DNA of 64,000 nt, from contig JAJVIN010000006.1 in assembly GCA_022071945.1 (NCBI GenBank), forward strand, positions 62,001 through 126,000, read 5' to 3'. A program made the translations under genes and the position numbers. This DNA is from Thermoanaerobaculia bacterium. GTDB lineage: Bacteria; Acidobacteriota; Thermoanaerobaculia; UBA5066. Below are positions 1 to 8,873 of the stretch, one piece after another. Within the stretch, counting starts at the first letter, position 1; each line of letters starts with the position of its first letter. The notes beneath the pieces are model-generated. The model saw only the letters and a list, made by a program, of their open reading frames with translations, was not told where the DNA came from and ran no database searches.

Positions 1-1131
1 CGCCGTCCCGATCGCGGTGCCGATCGAGACCACGGCCACGAGGGCCGCCAGCCCGAGCAGAGCCGATGTCACGGGATGCTTCTTCGCCTTCCTTCTGAGC
101 CTGTCGAGAACGCTCGACCGCTGCGCCGCGAGGGGCTCACCCGCAAGAAACCGGTCCAGATCCGCCGCGAGCGCCCGGGCGGACTCGTACCGCGCCTCGG
201 GGTTTTTCTCGAGGCACTTCATCACGATCGTCTCGAGATCGGCGGGAACGCCCGGCTGCAGCCTTCTGACAGGCACGGGATCCTCGTTGACGACCTTCGT
301 CATCACCTCGAACGAGCTCGTTCCCGAAAACGGGGGGACGAGGGTCAGCATCTCGTACAAGGTCGCGCCAAGGCCGTAGACATCCGTCCTGCGGTCCATG
401 CGGGTCGAGTCCCCCTCGGCTTGCTCCGGAGCCATGTAGGCCGGGCTCCCGAGCGCCTCGCCCATCCGTGTCAGTCCCGGCTCCTCCATGTCGCGAGCCA
501 GGCCGAAGTCCGTGATGAAGGGCTGCAGCGACCCGTCCTCCGCCTCGGCGACGAGGATGTTCCCGGGCTTGATGTCGCGGTGGATGAGCCCCGCGGTGTG
601 GGCGGCCTGCAGGGCCAGAGCGACGTCCTTGCAGAGGCGTGCCTTCTGTTCGACAGTCAGCTTGCGGCCCGCTTCCCGGCACGTCGGGCCGTCGATGAAC
701 TGCATCGAGATGTAGGGACCGGCGTCGAGCTCGCCCGCCTCGTGAACTTCGCAAATGTTCGGGTGTCTGACACGCGCCTGGGCCCGCGCCTCGCGCAGGA
801 ACCGCTGCGCGTCGCCGGGGGCGACGCCTCCGCGCAGGAATTTCAGCGCGACGTTCCGGTTCAGCTGCGTGTCGAAGGCGCGGTAGACGACACCCATTCC
901 GCCTTCGCCGATGAGGCGATCGAGGCGGTAGCGTGCCGACGGGAACCTGGGGAACTCCTCGACGGGCTCCGCCTCGTCAGAGGCTCCTGGCTTGCTCGGG
1001 AACCGGAAGGTCTCCCCCGAGTCAGGCCGGGAAGCCGGACCCCGCCGCGGCGTTCTTTCGGCCGACGCGATCGTCTTCTCGACATCGCCGTTCGCAACGC
1101 CCGGTTTCTCGTCGTCTGACGTCATCGACAT
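1..1131 (-). CDS. Ser/Thr protein kinase, Pkn type (3' end outside window)
   Basis: Reading the minus strand from ATG at 1131 gives 377 codons open to the window edge. An acidic, Pro/Ser-rich N-terminal stretch (about 1-65) precedes a full Hanks-type kinase domain. Visible elements are the glycine loop GEGGMGVVY, the ATP-binding lysine in VALKFL, the catalytic loop HRDIKPGN, the DFG in ITDFGLA, and SPAYMAPEQ in the activation segment. After the kinase domain comes a basic stretch and a hydrophobic membrane segment at about 355-377, so the missing part is probably an extracytoplasmic sensor domain (TPR or propeller in related proteins). A second in-frame ATG at 1125 is an alternative start; neither has a clear Shine-Dalgarno. 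The substrate is unknown. Confidence 0.9.
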   Translation of the reverse strand, partial: MSMTSDDEKPGVANGDVEKTIASAERTPRRGPASRPDSGETFRFPSKPGASDEAEPVEEFPRFPSARYRLDRLIGEGGMGVVYRAFDTQLNRNVALKFLRGGVAPGDAQRFLREARAQARVRHPNICEVHEAGELDAGPYISMQFIDGPTCREAGRKLTVEQKARLCKDVALALQAAHTAGLIHRDIKPGNILVAEAEDGSLQPFITDFGLARDMEEPGLTRMGEALGSPAYMAPEQAEGDSTRMDRRTDVYGLGATLYEMLTLVPPFSGTSSFEVMTKVVNEDPVPVRRLQPGVPADLETIVMKCLEKNPEARYESARALAADLDRFLAGEPLAAQRSSVLDRLRRKAKKHPVTSALLGLAALVAVVSIGTAIGTA

Positions 1132-1212
1132 CCGGCGTGCGTCAGAAGAAGCTCGATGGACTCCCCGGCCCCGCCACGTCCGTCATGCCTGGACAACCCC
1201 GGACTGCCCGCC

Positions 1213-1563
1213 CTACTTGGCCTGCTTGGCGATCACCTTGTCCGCGATCTTCTTGTACACGTTCTCGGGCAGGATCTTCTTCTTCGTCAGATCGGTCTTC
1301 GCCTTGTAGGGGCGCCCCTCGATGATCTTCTTGGAATAGGCCTCGCCGATCCCCTCGAGGGTCATCAGCTGCTCTTTCGTGGCCGTGTTCAGATCGAGGA
1401 GCTCGGCCGGTGCTTCCTTCTTGGCGGCGGCAGCCGGCTCCGCTTTTTTCTCGGGAACCGTGGACTTCTGGGCATCCGCCGCCAGGAGCGGTCCGGCCGC
1501 CAGGGAGAGCGTGAGGAGGCTGGCCGAGGCCAACACGAAAAGACGCCTTGCAAACAGGTTCAT
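1213..1563 (-). CDS. Exported ComEA-like helix-hairpin-helix protein
   Basis: The 116-residue product has a clear signal peptide (basic MNLFARR, hydrophobic core, cleavage near PLLAAD). An Ala/Lys/Glu-rich linker follows, then one helix-hairpin-helix domain starting [12 protein letters not shown] with [11 protein letters not shown] as the hairpin. This matches ComEA-family proteins, which bind DNA in the periplasm. Here only one short HhH unit is present and no other competence gene is nearby, so a role in DNA uptake is inference. A strong GGGAGG lies just upstream of the ATG. The gene is in the same orientation as the kinase and purU. Confidence 0.75.
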   Translation of the reverse strand: MNLFARRLFVLASASLLTLSLAAGPLLAADAQKSTVPEKKAEPAAAAKKEAPAELLDLNTATKEQLMTLEGIGEAYSKKIIEGRPYKAKTDLTKKKILPENVYKKIADKVIAKQAK

Positions 1564-1614
1564 TCCTGACCTCCCAACTGGAGTTTTGTGAACTCTAGCA
1601 CTCCAGCCGGACCG

Positions 1615-2451
1615 TCAGTCGAACGTAATGGTCCTGTTCCGGTGCAAGAACACACGCTCCGAAAGAACCAGCCTGAGCGCCTTTGCCAGGACGAGCTTCT
1701 CGACGTCGCGCCCCGCCTGCGCCATGTCCGCCGCCGTGAACGTGTGATCCACCGGCAGGACCCCCTGGGAGATGATCGGCCCCTCGTCGAGCTCTTCCGT
1801 CACGAAGTGGGCGGTCGCCCCGATGATCTTGACGCCCCGATCGAAGGCCTGCCGGTAGGGATTCGCCCCCGCGAAGGCCGGGAGGAACGAGTGGTGGATG
1901 TTCAAGAGCCGGCTCGGCCATTCCCGGATGAACTCGGGCGAGAGGATCCGCATGTACTTGGCCAGAACCACGTATTCGGGCGCGTAGGAAGCCAGAACGC
2001 TCTGGATCCGGCTCTCGTGCCCGGCGCGGTCGATCCCTTCGTGCGGGACGTGGTGAAACGGGATGCCGAACCTCTCCGCCAGCGGCCGAAGCGTGTCGTG
2101 GTTTCCCACGACGGCCCGGATTTCCCCGGGAAGGTCGCCGTACTCGTGCCGGAGCAACAGATCACCCAGACAGTGCGGCTCCTTGGTCACCATCAACACG
2201 ATGGGGCGCCGACCCGCGACGGCCAGGCGGATGGAGGCGCTCGAAGGCAGGATCTGCCTGAGGTACTCGATCGTCGGCTCCGGGCTGGACTCCCCCTCGA
2301 ACGCAGTTCGCATGAAGAAGTGCGCGCTCGACGAGTCGACGAATTCCTGGTTCGACGTGATGTTGAACCCGGCGTGAAAGAGGACGCCCGTGATGCGGTG
2401 GACGAGACCCTTCTCGTCCGGACAATCGATCAGAAGAAGGTGCTGAGTCAC
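1615..2451 (-). CDS. purU: Formyltetrahydrofolate deformylase
   Basis: The 278-residue product has the usual PurU length and order. An N-terminal ACT domain (about 1-80, beginning LLLIDCPDEKGLVHRITG) precedes a formyltransferase-fold domain (about 85-278). Catalytic-site motifs are visible: GNHD, NIHHSFLPAF with the conserved histidine, and LDEGPIISQG with the conserved aspartate. PurU hydrolyses 10-formyl-THF to formate and THF, balancing one-carbon pools and feeding formate to PurT where present. The cytoplasmic enzyme is encoded 73 bp downstream of the SNF2 helicase gene on the same strand. No riboswitch-like structure was noticed. Confidence 0.95.
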   Translation of the reverse strand: MTQHLLLIDCPDEKGLVHRITGVLFHAGFNITSNQEFVDSSSAHFFMRTAFEGESSPEPTIEYLRQILPSSASIRLAVAGRRPIVLMVTKEPHCLGDLLLRHEYGDLPGEIRAVVGNHDTLRPLAERFGIPFHHVPHEGIDRAGHESRIQSVLASYAPEYVVLAKYMRILSPEFIREWPSRLLNIHHSFLPAFAGANPYRQAFDRGVKIIGATAHFVTEELDEGPIISQGVLPVDHTFTAADMAQAGRDVEKLVLAKALRLVLSERVFLHRNRTITFD

Positions 2452-2524
2452 TTCGAATCTCTCGTAAGGCCTCCTGAGAGGAGGGCCGGCGAGGATACCG
2501 CACGAGCGGCCGCCCCCAGAACGG

Positions 2525-5500
2525 TCAGGTCCTCATCAGGTCGATCAGGTCCTCCTCCGTCATTCGCGCCGCGACGTCCGCCCCGCTCAGGATCTCGTTG
2601 GCAAGCTCGCGCTTGCCTTTGTGCAGGCGCACGATCTTCTCCTCGATGGTGTTTTCCGAGACGAGGCGGTAGATCGTCACGGGACGGGTCTGGCCAATCC
2701 GGTGCGCCCGGTCGGCCGCCTGATCCTCCACGGCGGGATTCCACCAGGGATCGAGGTGGAAGACGTAGTCCGCCGCCGTCAGGTTGAGCCCCGTTCCCCC
2801 CGCCTTGAGGCTGATGAGAAAGAGATCCCCTTCCCCGGACTGGAACGCCCGGACCCGCCGTTCCCGATCCGGGCCCGGCGTCTGTCCATCGAGGTACTGG
2901 TACGCGACACCTACCTTCTCGAGTTCCTGCCTGACGAGCGCGAGGTAAGAAACGAACTGGCTGAAGACGAGCGCGCGGTGGTTGCTCTTCTTCAGTTCGA
3001 GGGCGAGCTCGAGAAACGCCGCGAGCTTGGCGCTCGGAAGGGCCACCTCGGGCACCACGAGCCGGGGATGGCAGCACGCGCGCCGCAGACGCGTGAGCTC
3101 CGCGAAGATGTGGATCTTCCGCTGTCCGGGCGCGGTCTCGTCCATCCCCTCGAGCTTCTCCAGGGCCTCCTTCCGGAGCGCCTCGTAAAAGGCCCGCTCG
3201 GGTCCCGGAAGCTCGATTGCGATCGTCTTCTCGATCCGTTCTGGCAGCTCGGCGAGGACGGCGTTCTTCGTCCGGCGAAGGAGAAAGGGACGGATCAGGA
3301 GCTTCAACGTCTGCCGCGCCTCTCCATCGCCGGCCGCGATTCGAGCCACGAATCTCTTCTGGAAGGCTTCTCTCGAACCCAGGAGCCCCGGATTGACGAA
3401 GTTGAAGAGGCTCCAGAGGTCCTCGAGGTAGTTCTCGACGGGCGTCCCGCTGAGGGCCAGGCGGAATCCCGCTCTCAACTTCAGGCTCGCCTGAGCACGG
3501 CGGGTCTCCGCGTTCTTGATGGCCTGCGCCTCATCCAGGATCGCCATGCTCCAGTCTTTCCCCGAGAGGATCCCCGACTCGAGGTGCAGGAGCGTGTAGC
3601 TGACGATGAGAACCGACATCGGACCGAGGGCCTCGACGAGCCCGGAGCGATCCTCCGCCGACCGCAGCCGGTGGACCTCCAGGGCAGGAGCGAACTTCTC
3701 GATCTCGTCCTCCCAGTTGTGGCAGACCGAGGTCGGCGCGATGACGAGACAGGGCCCTTCCTTCGCTCTTTCCACCATCAGCGCGATCGCCTGGACGGTC
3801 TTTCCCAGGCCCATGTCGTCCGCGAGGCAGGCACCCGCTCCCAGCCGGGCGAGCCGGGCCATCCAGCGATAGCCCTCGACCTGATAGTCCCGCAGCTCTC
3901 CCTCGAAGAGCTTCGGGACCGTGGGAATCCACGCAAGGGCCTCCCGGATTCCGTTCCGGACCTTGTCCCAGGCCGCATCCGCCTCGACGTGCCCCGCCTC
4001 CTCGAAGAGGTCCTCGATGGCCCCGGCCGAATAGTGGTGGAGCCGCGGCGCCCCGTTCCGGTCATGGGAGAGCGACTGGAGCCTCTCGAGCTGCCGCTTC
4101 AGGTTCGCGGAAAGGGCCAGGAACTTCCCATCCCCGAGCGGGACGAAACGGCCGCGCGCCTCGGGGAGCTTCTTCAGAAGCGCCGCGAAGTCGAGGAAGA
4201 GATCCTCGTCGAGTGAGACCTTGCCTTCGACGGAGAACCAGTCCTCCTTCGTCGAGATCTTGAGCTTCAGGCTCTTCGGGGTGATGGCTCCCTCCAGAGA
4301 GAGGGGCTGCCCAGCCGGCCACTCGGTAGAAACCGGGCCCGTGTAGGCCTGAACCTCTTCCAACAACGCGAGGCTCTCCTCGAGATCCAGGAATTCGAAC
4401 TCGTACGAGCCGTCGAACCGCGATTCCAGGGACGGACAGGCCGCCACAAGAGCACCCGCCTCTCCCTTCTCGCGGTCGAGGTTCCGGGCGGCGCGCCTCT
4501 GGCGGCCCCCGATCGTCGCGATGACGTACGACCCGCCCTCTGCCGGTCTGTTGACCGGACCCTCGGTTCCGAAGGGCCGGACGACGATTCGGGCCGAGAG
4601 GATGCCCCCTTTCGGCACGAGCTGAAGGACAGGGCGGCTCTGAGCCTCCGCGGCCTCCGGGGCCAGGCCCTGCACCTCGGCTCGAATTGCAACCGGACCG
4701 GCGGACTGCTGAAGCAGGGAGAGGACTTCCGCACGGCCCTCGGCCGGAACGAGGATCCCCTCGGCCGTCAGGAGTTCCTCTAAGGGACGGGTCTTTTCCG
4801 AGAAGAAAACCACGCGAACACGCGACGGAGGCTCTTCTTCGAGAGCCACCCGGTACGGAAGAGCGAAGTGAGAGAGCTTGATCCTGAACGACCCTTCTTC
4901 TTCCCTCACGATCAGCTCCGGTTCGGCGGACAGGAGGTCCACCGGCTCTGACGGCCGGGACTGGAGGTAAACACACGATGACCCAACCAGGGCTCTCATG
5001 GCTTTGTTGAACTCGAACTGGTAAACCTGATGCCCTCGCCAGTCCCTGAACGAGGAGATCGCGGTGGCCACCCGACGGTCGGTATCGGTCAGAAAGTCGA
5101 GCCTGGGGTCGAGGCTGGCGAGGCGGGAGAGGCTCACGTCTCGTCCGCTCGAATAGCCTGTCCCTTTCGCTGTCTGCTCGAGGACCCGGATCGTCCGGAG
5201 CCGGGGCTCGAGAAGGTACACGAGCCGCTTCGGCCGCTGCGCCAGAGGCCTCGAGACAGTCTCTTCCTTTCGCAGCAGGCCCTGCAGGGTCTGGAGTTTC
5301 CGCTGCCAGACCGCCCCGCTCGCAAACCGCGGGAGAAAACTGATCATCCCGCGCTCGTCTTGGACCTTCAGGTAGTCGCGATAGGCCGAGTCTCTCGGAG
5401 ACATGGCATCCAGGATTTCCGCATAGAGACGGCCGATCACCGGGAAGGAAGGCATCGAGGTCGAAAACGCCCGTTCCAGGTCGGATCGCACGGTCCGTGC

Positions 5501-6643
5501 GATGCCAGGCTCGATGAGCCACTCCGCCAGAGCCAGCAGGGCTTCGCCCAGCACTCCTGAGGAAGCAGAGCGATTGCGCTCGGCGGAGAGGGCCGCCTTG
5601 GCTCGATCGAGAAGACCCTTCCTGAACCAGGCGAGCGCCTCGACGGACGCGAAATGCCTCGATAATGGGTGCCTTGCCTTCGGGCCGCCCGAACAGGATC
5701 TCAGGGCTTCGTCCAGTGAGCCTGGCGACCCTTCGAGGACCAGGCAAAGACGAAAGAAGACACCGCGAGCGTCCAGCATTCTGAGCTTCGCCCTCGGCCT
5801 CTCCGCGGTTTCCTTGGCGAGCGCCTCGCGGTAGAGCCGCAACGCTCCGTCGAGGTCGCCGCGAAGGAAAGCGATCGTTGCCTGAACCGAGTGAGCCCAG
5901 GGCGACCCTGGATGGGCTTCGACCGCCTGACGGGCCTCATCCAGCCGAAACGAGAGAAGGTCGACATCCGCCAGCACGGATACCGCGGGCGCGAATTCCG
6001 GCTGGTTTCGCCTCTCCCGGAAGTACGAGGAGACTTCCCGGATGTCGGGTGGGGGGGCGGGGAGATGAACAGCCGCGGTTGCCTTCACGTGGGCGAGGAG
6101 AACCTGGGTCTCGACCCGCCGGCTCGACAGCCAGGGAATACCGAGTTCCGCCGGGCCAAAGGTGGCTACGAGGAAGAGGGAGAAGAACTGTTCCCCGAAG
6201 CGGGCCGAGAACTCCTTCATGTGGCTGACGGCATCGGTCTCCGCTGGACCGTAGAAGTCGAGCCTGAGCAGGTCCGCCGCGACCTCCTCGCCGAGGTAGA
6301 AGCCGTCGTGCCGGATCGAGGCGCGGGCCGCGGCCAGCCGTTTTTCCGCCTCTGGCCCCTGAAGCTCCGCAATCGTGAGGGGATGCAAGAAGAGCGGATG
6401 GCAGCCTTCGTACGGCAAGGCGAGGCCCCTGGAGACAACGCTGTTCCAGGCTGTCTTGACGGCCTGCGTCAGCTTCAACGGGTCGGAGGCGTCGCCCGTA
6501 CTCCTCTTGAGGTAGTCGGCGATTCGGTGGTGGCTGGCAGTTCCTCCGAGAACGGCAGAGGCCGCCAACACCCGCTTTTCGGAGTCGGGGAGCCCCTCGT
6601 ACGCTCTCAGCAGAGATTCGAGACTTTTCGTTGACAATGGCAT
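2525..6643 (-). CDS. SNF2-family helicase-like ATPase, long N-terminal region
   Basis: The 1372-residue product has a complete SWI2/SNF2 motor at about 910-1372. Motifs seen are DDMGLGKT (Walker A), DEAQAIKN (DEAQ box), LSGTPVEN (III), the helicase C part with SLKAGGTGLNLTAA, and ADRAHRIGQTRPVTIYRL (VI). The N-terminal ~900 residues look helical (short winged-helix/TPR-like stretches, about 1-400) followed by a beta-rich SNF2-associated region. It probably translocates on duplex DNA and remodels nucleoprotein or RNA polymerase complexes, as in HepA/RapA relatives; the target is unknown. It starts 7 bp after the UnbV-like gene, so the two are probably cotranscribed. Confidence 0.93.
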   Translation of the reverse strand: MPLSTKSLESLLRAYEGLPDSEKRVLAASAVLGGTASHHRIADYLKRSTGDASDPLKLTQAVKTAWNSVVSRGLALPYEGCHPLFLHPLTIAELQGPEAEKRLAAARASIRHDGFYLGEEVAADLLRLDFYGPAETDAVSHMKEFSARFGEQFFSLFLVATFGPAELGIPWLSSRRVETQVLLAHVKATAAVHLPAPPPDIREVSSYFRERRNQPEFAPAVSVLADVDLLSFRLDEARQAVEAHPGSPWAHSVQATIAFLRGDLDGALRLYREALAKETAERPRAKLRMLDARGVFFRLCLVLEGSPGSLDEALRSCSGGPKARHPLSRHFASVEALAWFRKGLLDRAKAALSAERNRSASSGVLGEALLALAEWLIEPGIARTVRSDLERAFSTSMPSFPVIGRLYAEILDAMSPRDSAYRDYLKVQDERGMISFLPRFASGAVWQRKLQTLQGLLRKEETVSRPLAQRPKRLVYLLEPRLRTIRVLEQTAKGTGYSSGRDVSLSRLASLDPRLDFLTDTDRRVATAISSFRDWRGHQVYQFEFNKAMRALVGSSCVYLQSRPSEPVDLLSAEPELIVREEEGSFRIKLSHFALPYRVALEEEPPSRVRVVFFSEKTRPLEELLTAEGILVPAEGRAEVLSLLQQSAGPVAIRAEVQGLAPEAAEAQSRPVLQLVPKGGILSARIVVRPFGTEGPVNRPAEGGSYVIATIGGRQRRAARNLDREKGEAGALVAACPSLESRFDGSYEFEFLDLEESLALLEEVQAYTGPVSTEWPAGQPLSLEGAITPKSLKLKISTKEDWFSVEGKVSLDEDLFLDFAALLKKLPEARGRFVPLGDGKFLALSANLKRQLERLQSLSHDRNGAPRLHHYSAGAIEDLFEEAGHVEADAAWDKVRNGIREALAWIPTVPKLFEGELRDYQVEGYRWMARLARLGAGACLADDMGLGKTVQAIALMVERAKEGPCLVIAPTSVCHNWEDEIEKFAPALEVHRLRSAEDRSGLVEALGPMSVLIVSYTLLHLESGILSGKDWSMAILDEAQAIKNAETRRAQASLKLRAGFRLALSGTPVENYLEDLWSLFNFVNPGLLGSREAFQKRFVARIAAGDGEARQTLKLLIRPFLLRRTKNAVLAELPERIEKTIAIELPGPERAFYEALRKEALEKLEGMDETAPGQRKIHIFAELTRLRRACCHPRLVVPEVALPSAKLAAFLELALELKKSNHRALVFSQFVSYLALVRQELEKVGVAYQYLDGQTPGPDRERRVRAFQSGEGDLFLISLKAGGTGLNLTAADYVFHLDPWWNPAVEDQAADRAHRIGQTRPVTIYRLVSENTIEEKIVRLHKGKRELANEILSGADVAARMTEEDLIDLMRT

Positions 6644-6650
6644 CGGCTTC

Positions 6651-8852
6651 TCAAGGGCCCTCGCGAGCGGCCAGGATCCCCTTCTCGGAATCCACGGTCA
6701 ACAGGCGGTCGAGGGGCTCGACCTTCCCCAGCTCCTGGACCCTTCCGGAGGGCCAGCGAACCGTCAGACTGTCGACCCGCGTCGCGGCTCCGGCGCCGAT
6801 GTGCAGGACCGGGCTCTGGGAAGCCAGAAAGCCGCTCGCATTCGACAGCTCGCGAACGAGAACCCGCCCATCCGGAAGCTTCGCGGTCACGCGCGCGCCG
6901 ATTCCCGCGGCGTTCTCTTTCCCCTTCTGCCCGGCGAACTTCAGCCTGAGGTAATGCTCCTGTTCGCGCCGGGAGCCGAGGTAGAGGGCCTCGGGGGCCT
7001 GCACGGAGCGCAGGTAGATGTCGAGGGCGCCGTCCCCGTTGGCGTCGAACGCCACGAGAGCGCGGCCGTTCGTCTTGGGATCGAAGCCGTCGAGAAAGCC
7101 GCGGTCCTCGAAGACGGCGCGGCCCTTGCCGGTCCCGCCGAGATTGCGGAAGAACCGGTCCCTCTCGAGTCCGTGGACGGCCGTCCGCTTCTGGTCGAAC
7201 GTCGTCTTGCCCGAGACGTAGTCGTCCCAGTACGCGAGCGTTTCCCACCAGAACTCGAGCTCGCGGTCGTGCTCGCGCCCATCTCCCCACATCCCGTTCG
7301 TGACGGCGAGGTCCAGCCAGCCATCGTTGTCGAGATCGGCCGTGATGGCGCTCCAGGCCCAGCCCGCCTTTCCGGCCCCACTCCCCGCCGTCACGTCCTC
7401 AAACGTAGCGTCCGGCTTCTGCAAAAGGACCGAGTTCCCCGCGCACATCTTCAGCACCCAGGGGAGCGCGATCGGCAGGAAGAGGCGTCCCGACACGCCG
7501 ATCGGGAGTGCGGGGTAGTAGTGAATGAAGCCCCACTGCGTGTAGGTGCCCGTGGTGTAGAGATCGAGTTTTCCGTCCCCGTCGAGATCGCCCCAGGCCG
7601 CCGACATGCCATAGCCGCGATCGGCGGCCTTGCGGGCGTCCGAGACGTCCTCGAAGCGCTGGCCGTTCACGTTTCTGTAGAGGTTCTTCAGGCCGAAGTC
7701 GTTCGTGATCATCAGATCGGGAAACCCGTCATCGTCGAAGTCCGAGAAGATGGCCGTGAGAGACCAGCGGGTCAGCTTCGACACACCCCATGCGGCGGAA
7801 GCGTCGATGAAGCGGCCCTTCCCGTCGTTGAGAAAGAGGAAGTTCCGCCCCGCGTCGTTGGCATCGAACGGGGGATCGGGCATTTTCTTGAAGTAGTCGC
7901 CGGTGATGCAGACCAAGAGATCGAGGTCCCCGTCCCTGTCCACATCGGCAAGCGAGGCGGAACGGGGCGGACCTTCCGTGACCACGCCCGATACTCCGGT
8001 CCAGTCCTCGAACGTGCCGTCAGCCCGGTTGCGGAAGACGCGCGTCGGCCCGAACGCGTCGGTCACGACGATCTCGGGGAAAGCGTCGCCATCCAGGTCT
8101 CCGGCAGCAAGCCCGGTCGCGCGAATCCCCTCCGTAGCGGATTTCGCGAGCCCCGCCCTCTCGGTCACGTCCGCAAAACGGCCGGTGCCATCGTTCTCGT
8201 AAAGGATCGAGCGGACGCCGTCCGCCACGAAGAGATCCTCGTCTCCATCCAGGTTGTAATCCAAGACAGCCACGCCCGAGCCGGGCCAGATCCCGTCGAT
8301 GAGCCTGTTGACGAGCTGGAGGCGCGGATCGTTCCTGGGCGCTCCGAGGCCCGCCTCGCGGGTCGCATTCCGGAATCGAGGGTGCGGCTCCGAGCGCTCC
8401 CCCAAGATCTCGAGGTCCAGGACCCTGCCTGATGGGCGACCCGGAAAGGACTCGATCCGGACTCTCGCCTGCCTTTCCACCCGCGTTCCGTCCGCGCGGA
8501 ATCCGTCGACGACGAACGTCACCGTGCCCGAGGTCTCGGGCCCCGTTCTCGGGTGCTCGGGTCTTTCGACATCGTAAGAGACGGCGTCGAGACGCTCGAG
8601 TCCCTGCCAGGCCCACTCCCTGACAGGACCGATTCCCTCCGGCTCCTGGGCTCCCGGAGACCGGCTCCCCATGGCCTTCTGGACGGTCTGGACGGTGTCC
8701 CGCCACCGTTCGAGCTTCTTCATCCAGGGGATGAACTCGGCCCTGAGACGGTTGATCGAGGCGTTCTCGAAGAGCCAGTAGCCGGCGGAGGCGAGGAGGA
8801 CGGCGGAGACCCAAATGAGCGCGCGGCGCTTCCGCGAAGGGGCTGTCGACAT
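6651..8852 (-). CDS. Membrane-anchored FG-GAP/ASPIC-UnbV repeat protein
   Basis: The 733-residue product begins with a basic N-terminus and one membrane anchor (about 10-28). A series of FG-GAP/VCBS beta-propeller repeats follows, each with calcium-binding type DxDxDGD-like loops (DYNLDGDEDLF, DVDRDGDLDLL, DLDGDGKLDLY, DANGDGALDIY). The C-terminus is an ASPIC/UnbV domain containing IGARVTAKLPDGR and TVRWPSGR. Such proteins are exported and common in Acidobacteriota and Planctomycetota; their ligand is usually unknown. The gene lies between gamma-glutamyltransferase (21 bp upstream) and the SNF2 gene (7 bp downstream), forming one minus-strand unit with no obvious functional link. Confidence 0.9.
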   Translation of the reverse strand: MSTAPSRKRRALIWVSAVLLASAGYWLFENASINRLRAEFIPWMKKLERWRDTVQTVQKAMGSRSPGAQEPEGIGPVREWAWQGLERLDAVSYDVERPEHPRTGPETSGTVTFVVDGFRADGTRVERQARVRIESFPGRPSGRVLDLEILGERSEPHPRFRNATREAGLGAPRNDPRLQLVNRLIDGIWPGSGVAVLDYNLDGDEDLFVADGVRSILYENDGTGRFADVTERAGLAKSATEGIRATGLAAGDLDGDAFPEIVVTDAFGPTRVFRNRADGTFEDWTGVSGVVTEGPPRSASLADVDRDGDLDLLVCITGDYFKKMPDPPFDANDAGRNFLFLNDGKGRFIDASAAWGVSKLTRWSLTAIFSDFDDDGFPDLMITNDFGLKNLYRNVNGQRFEDVSDARKAADRGYGMSAAWGDLDGDGKLDLYTTGTYTQWGFIHYYPALPIGVSGRLFLPIALPWVLKMCAGNSVLLQKPDATFEDVTAGSGAGKAGWAWSAITADLDNDGWLDLAVTNGMWGDGREHDRELEFWWETLAYWDDYVSGKTTFDQKRTAVHGLERDRFFRNLGGTGKGRAVFEDRGFLDGFDPKTNGRALVAFDANGDGALDIYLRSVQAPEALYLGSRREQEHYLRLKFAGQKGKENAAGIGARVTAKLPDGRVLVRELSNASGFLASQSPVLHIGAGAATRVDSLTVRWPSGRVQELGKVEPLDRLLTVDSEKGILAAREGP

Positions 8853-8873
8853 GAGCCCAGTTTTACCCCGGAA

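Noticed and set aside
2621-4216. Long plus-strand open frame opposite the SNF2 gene
   Set aside because: It is an antisense shadow: its product has no family features, while the minus-strand frame has all helicase motifs.
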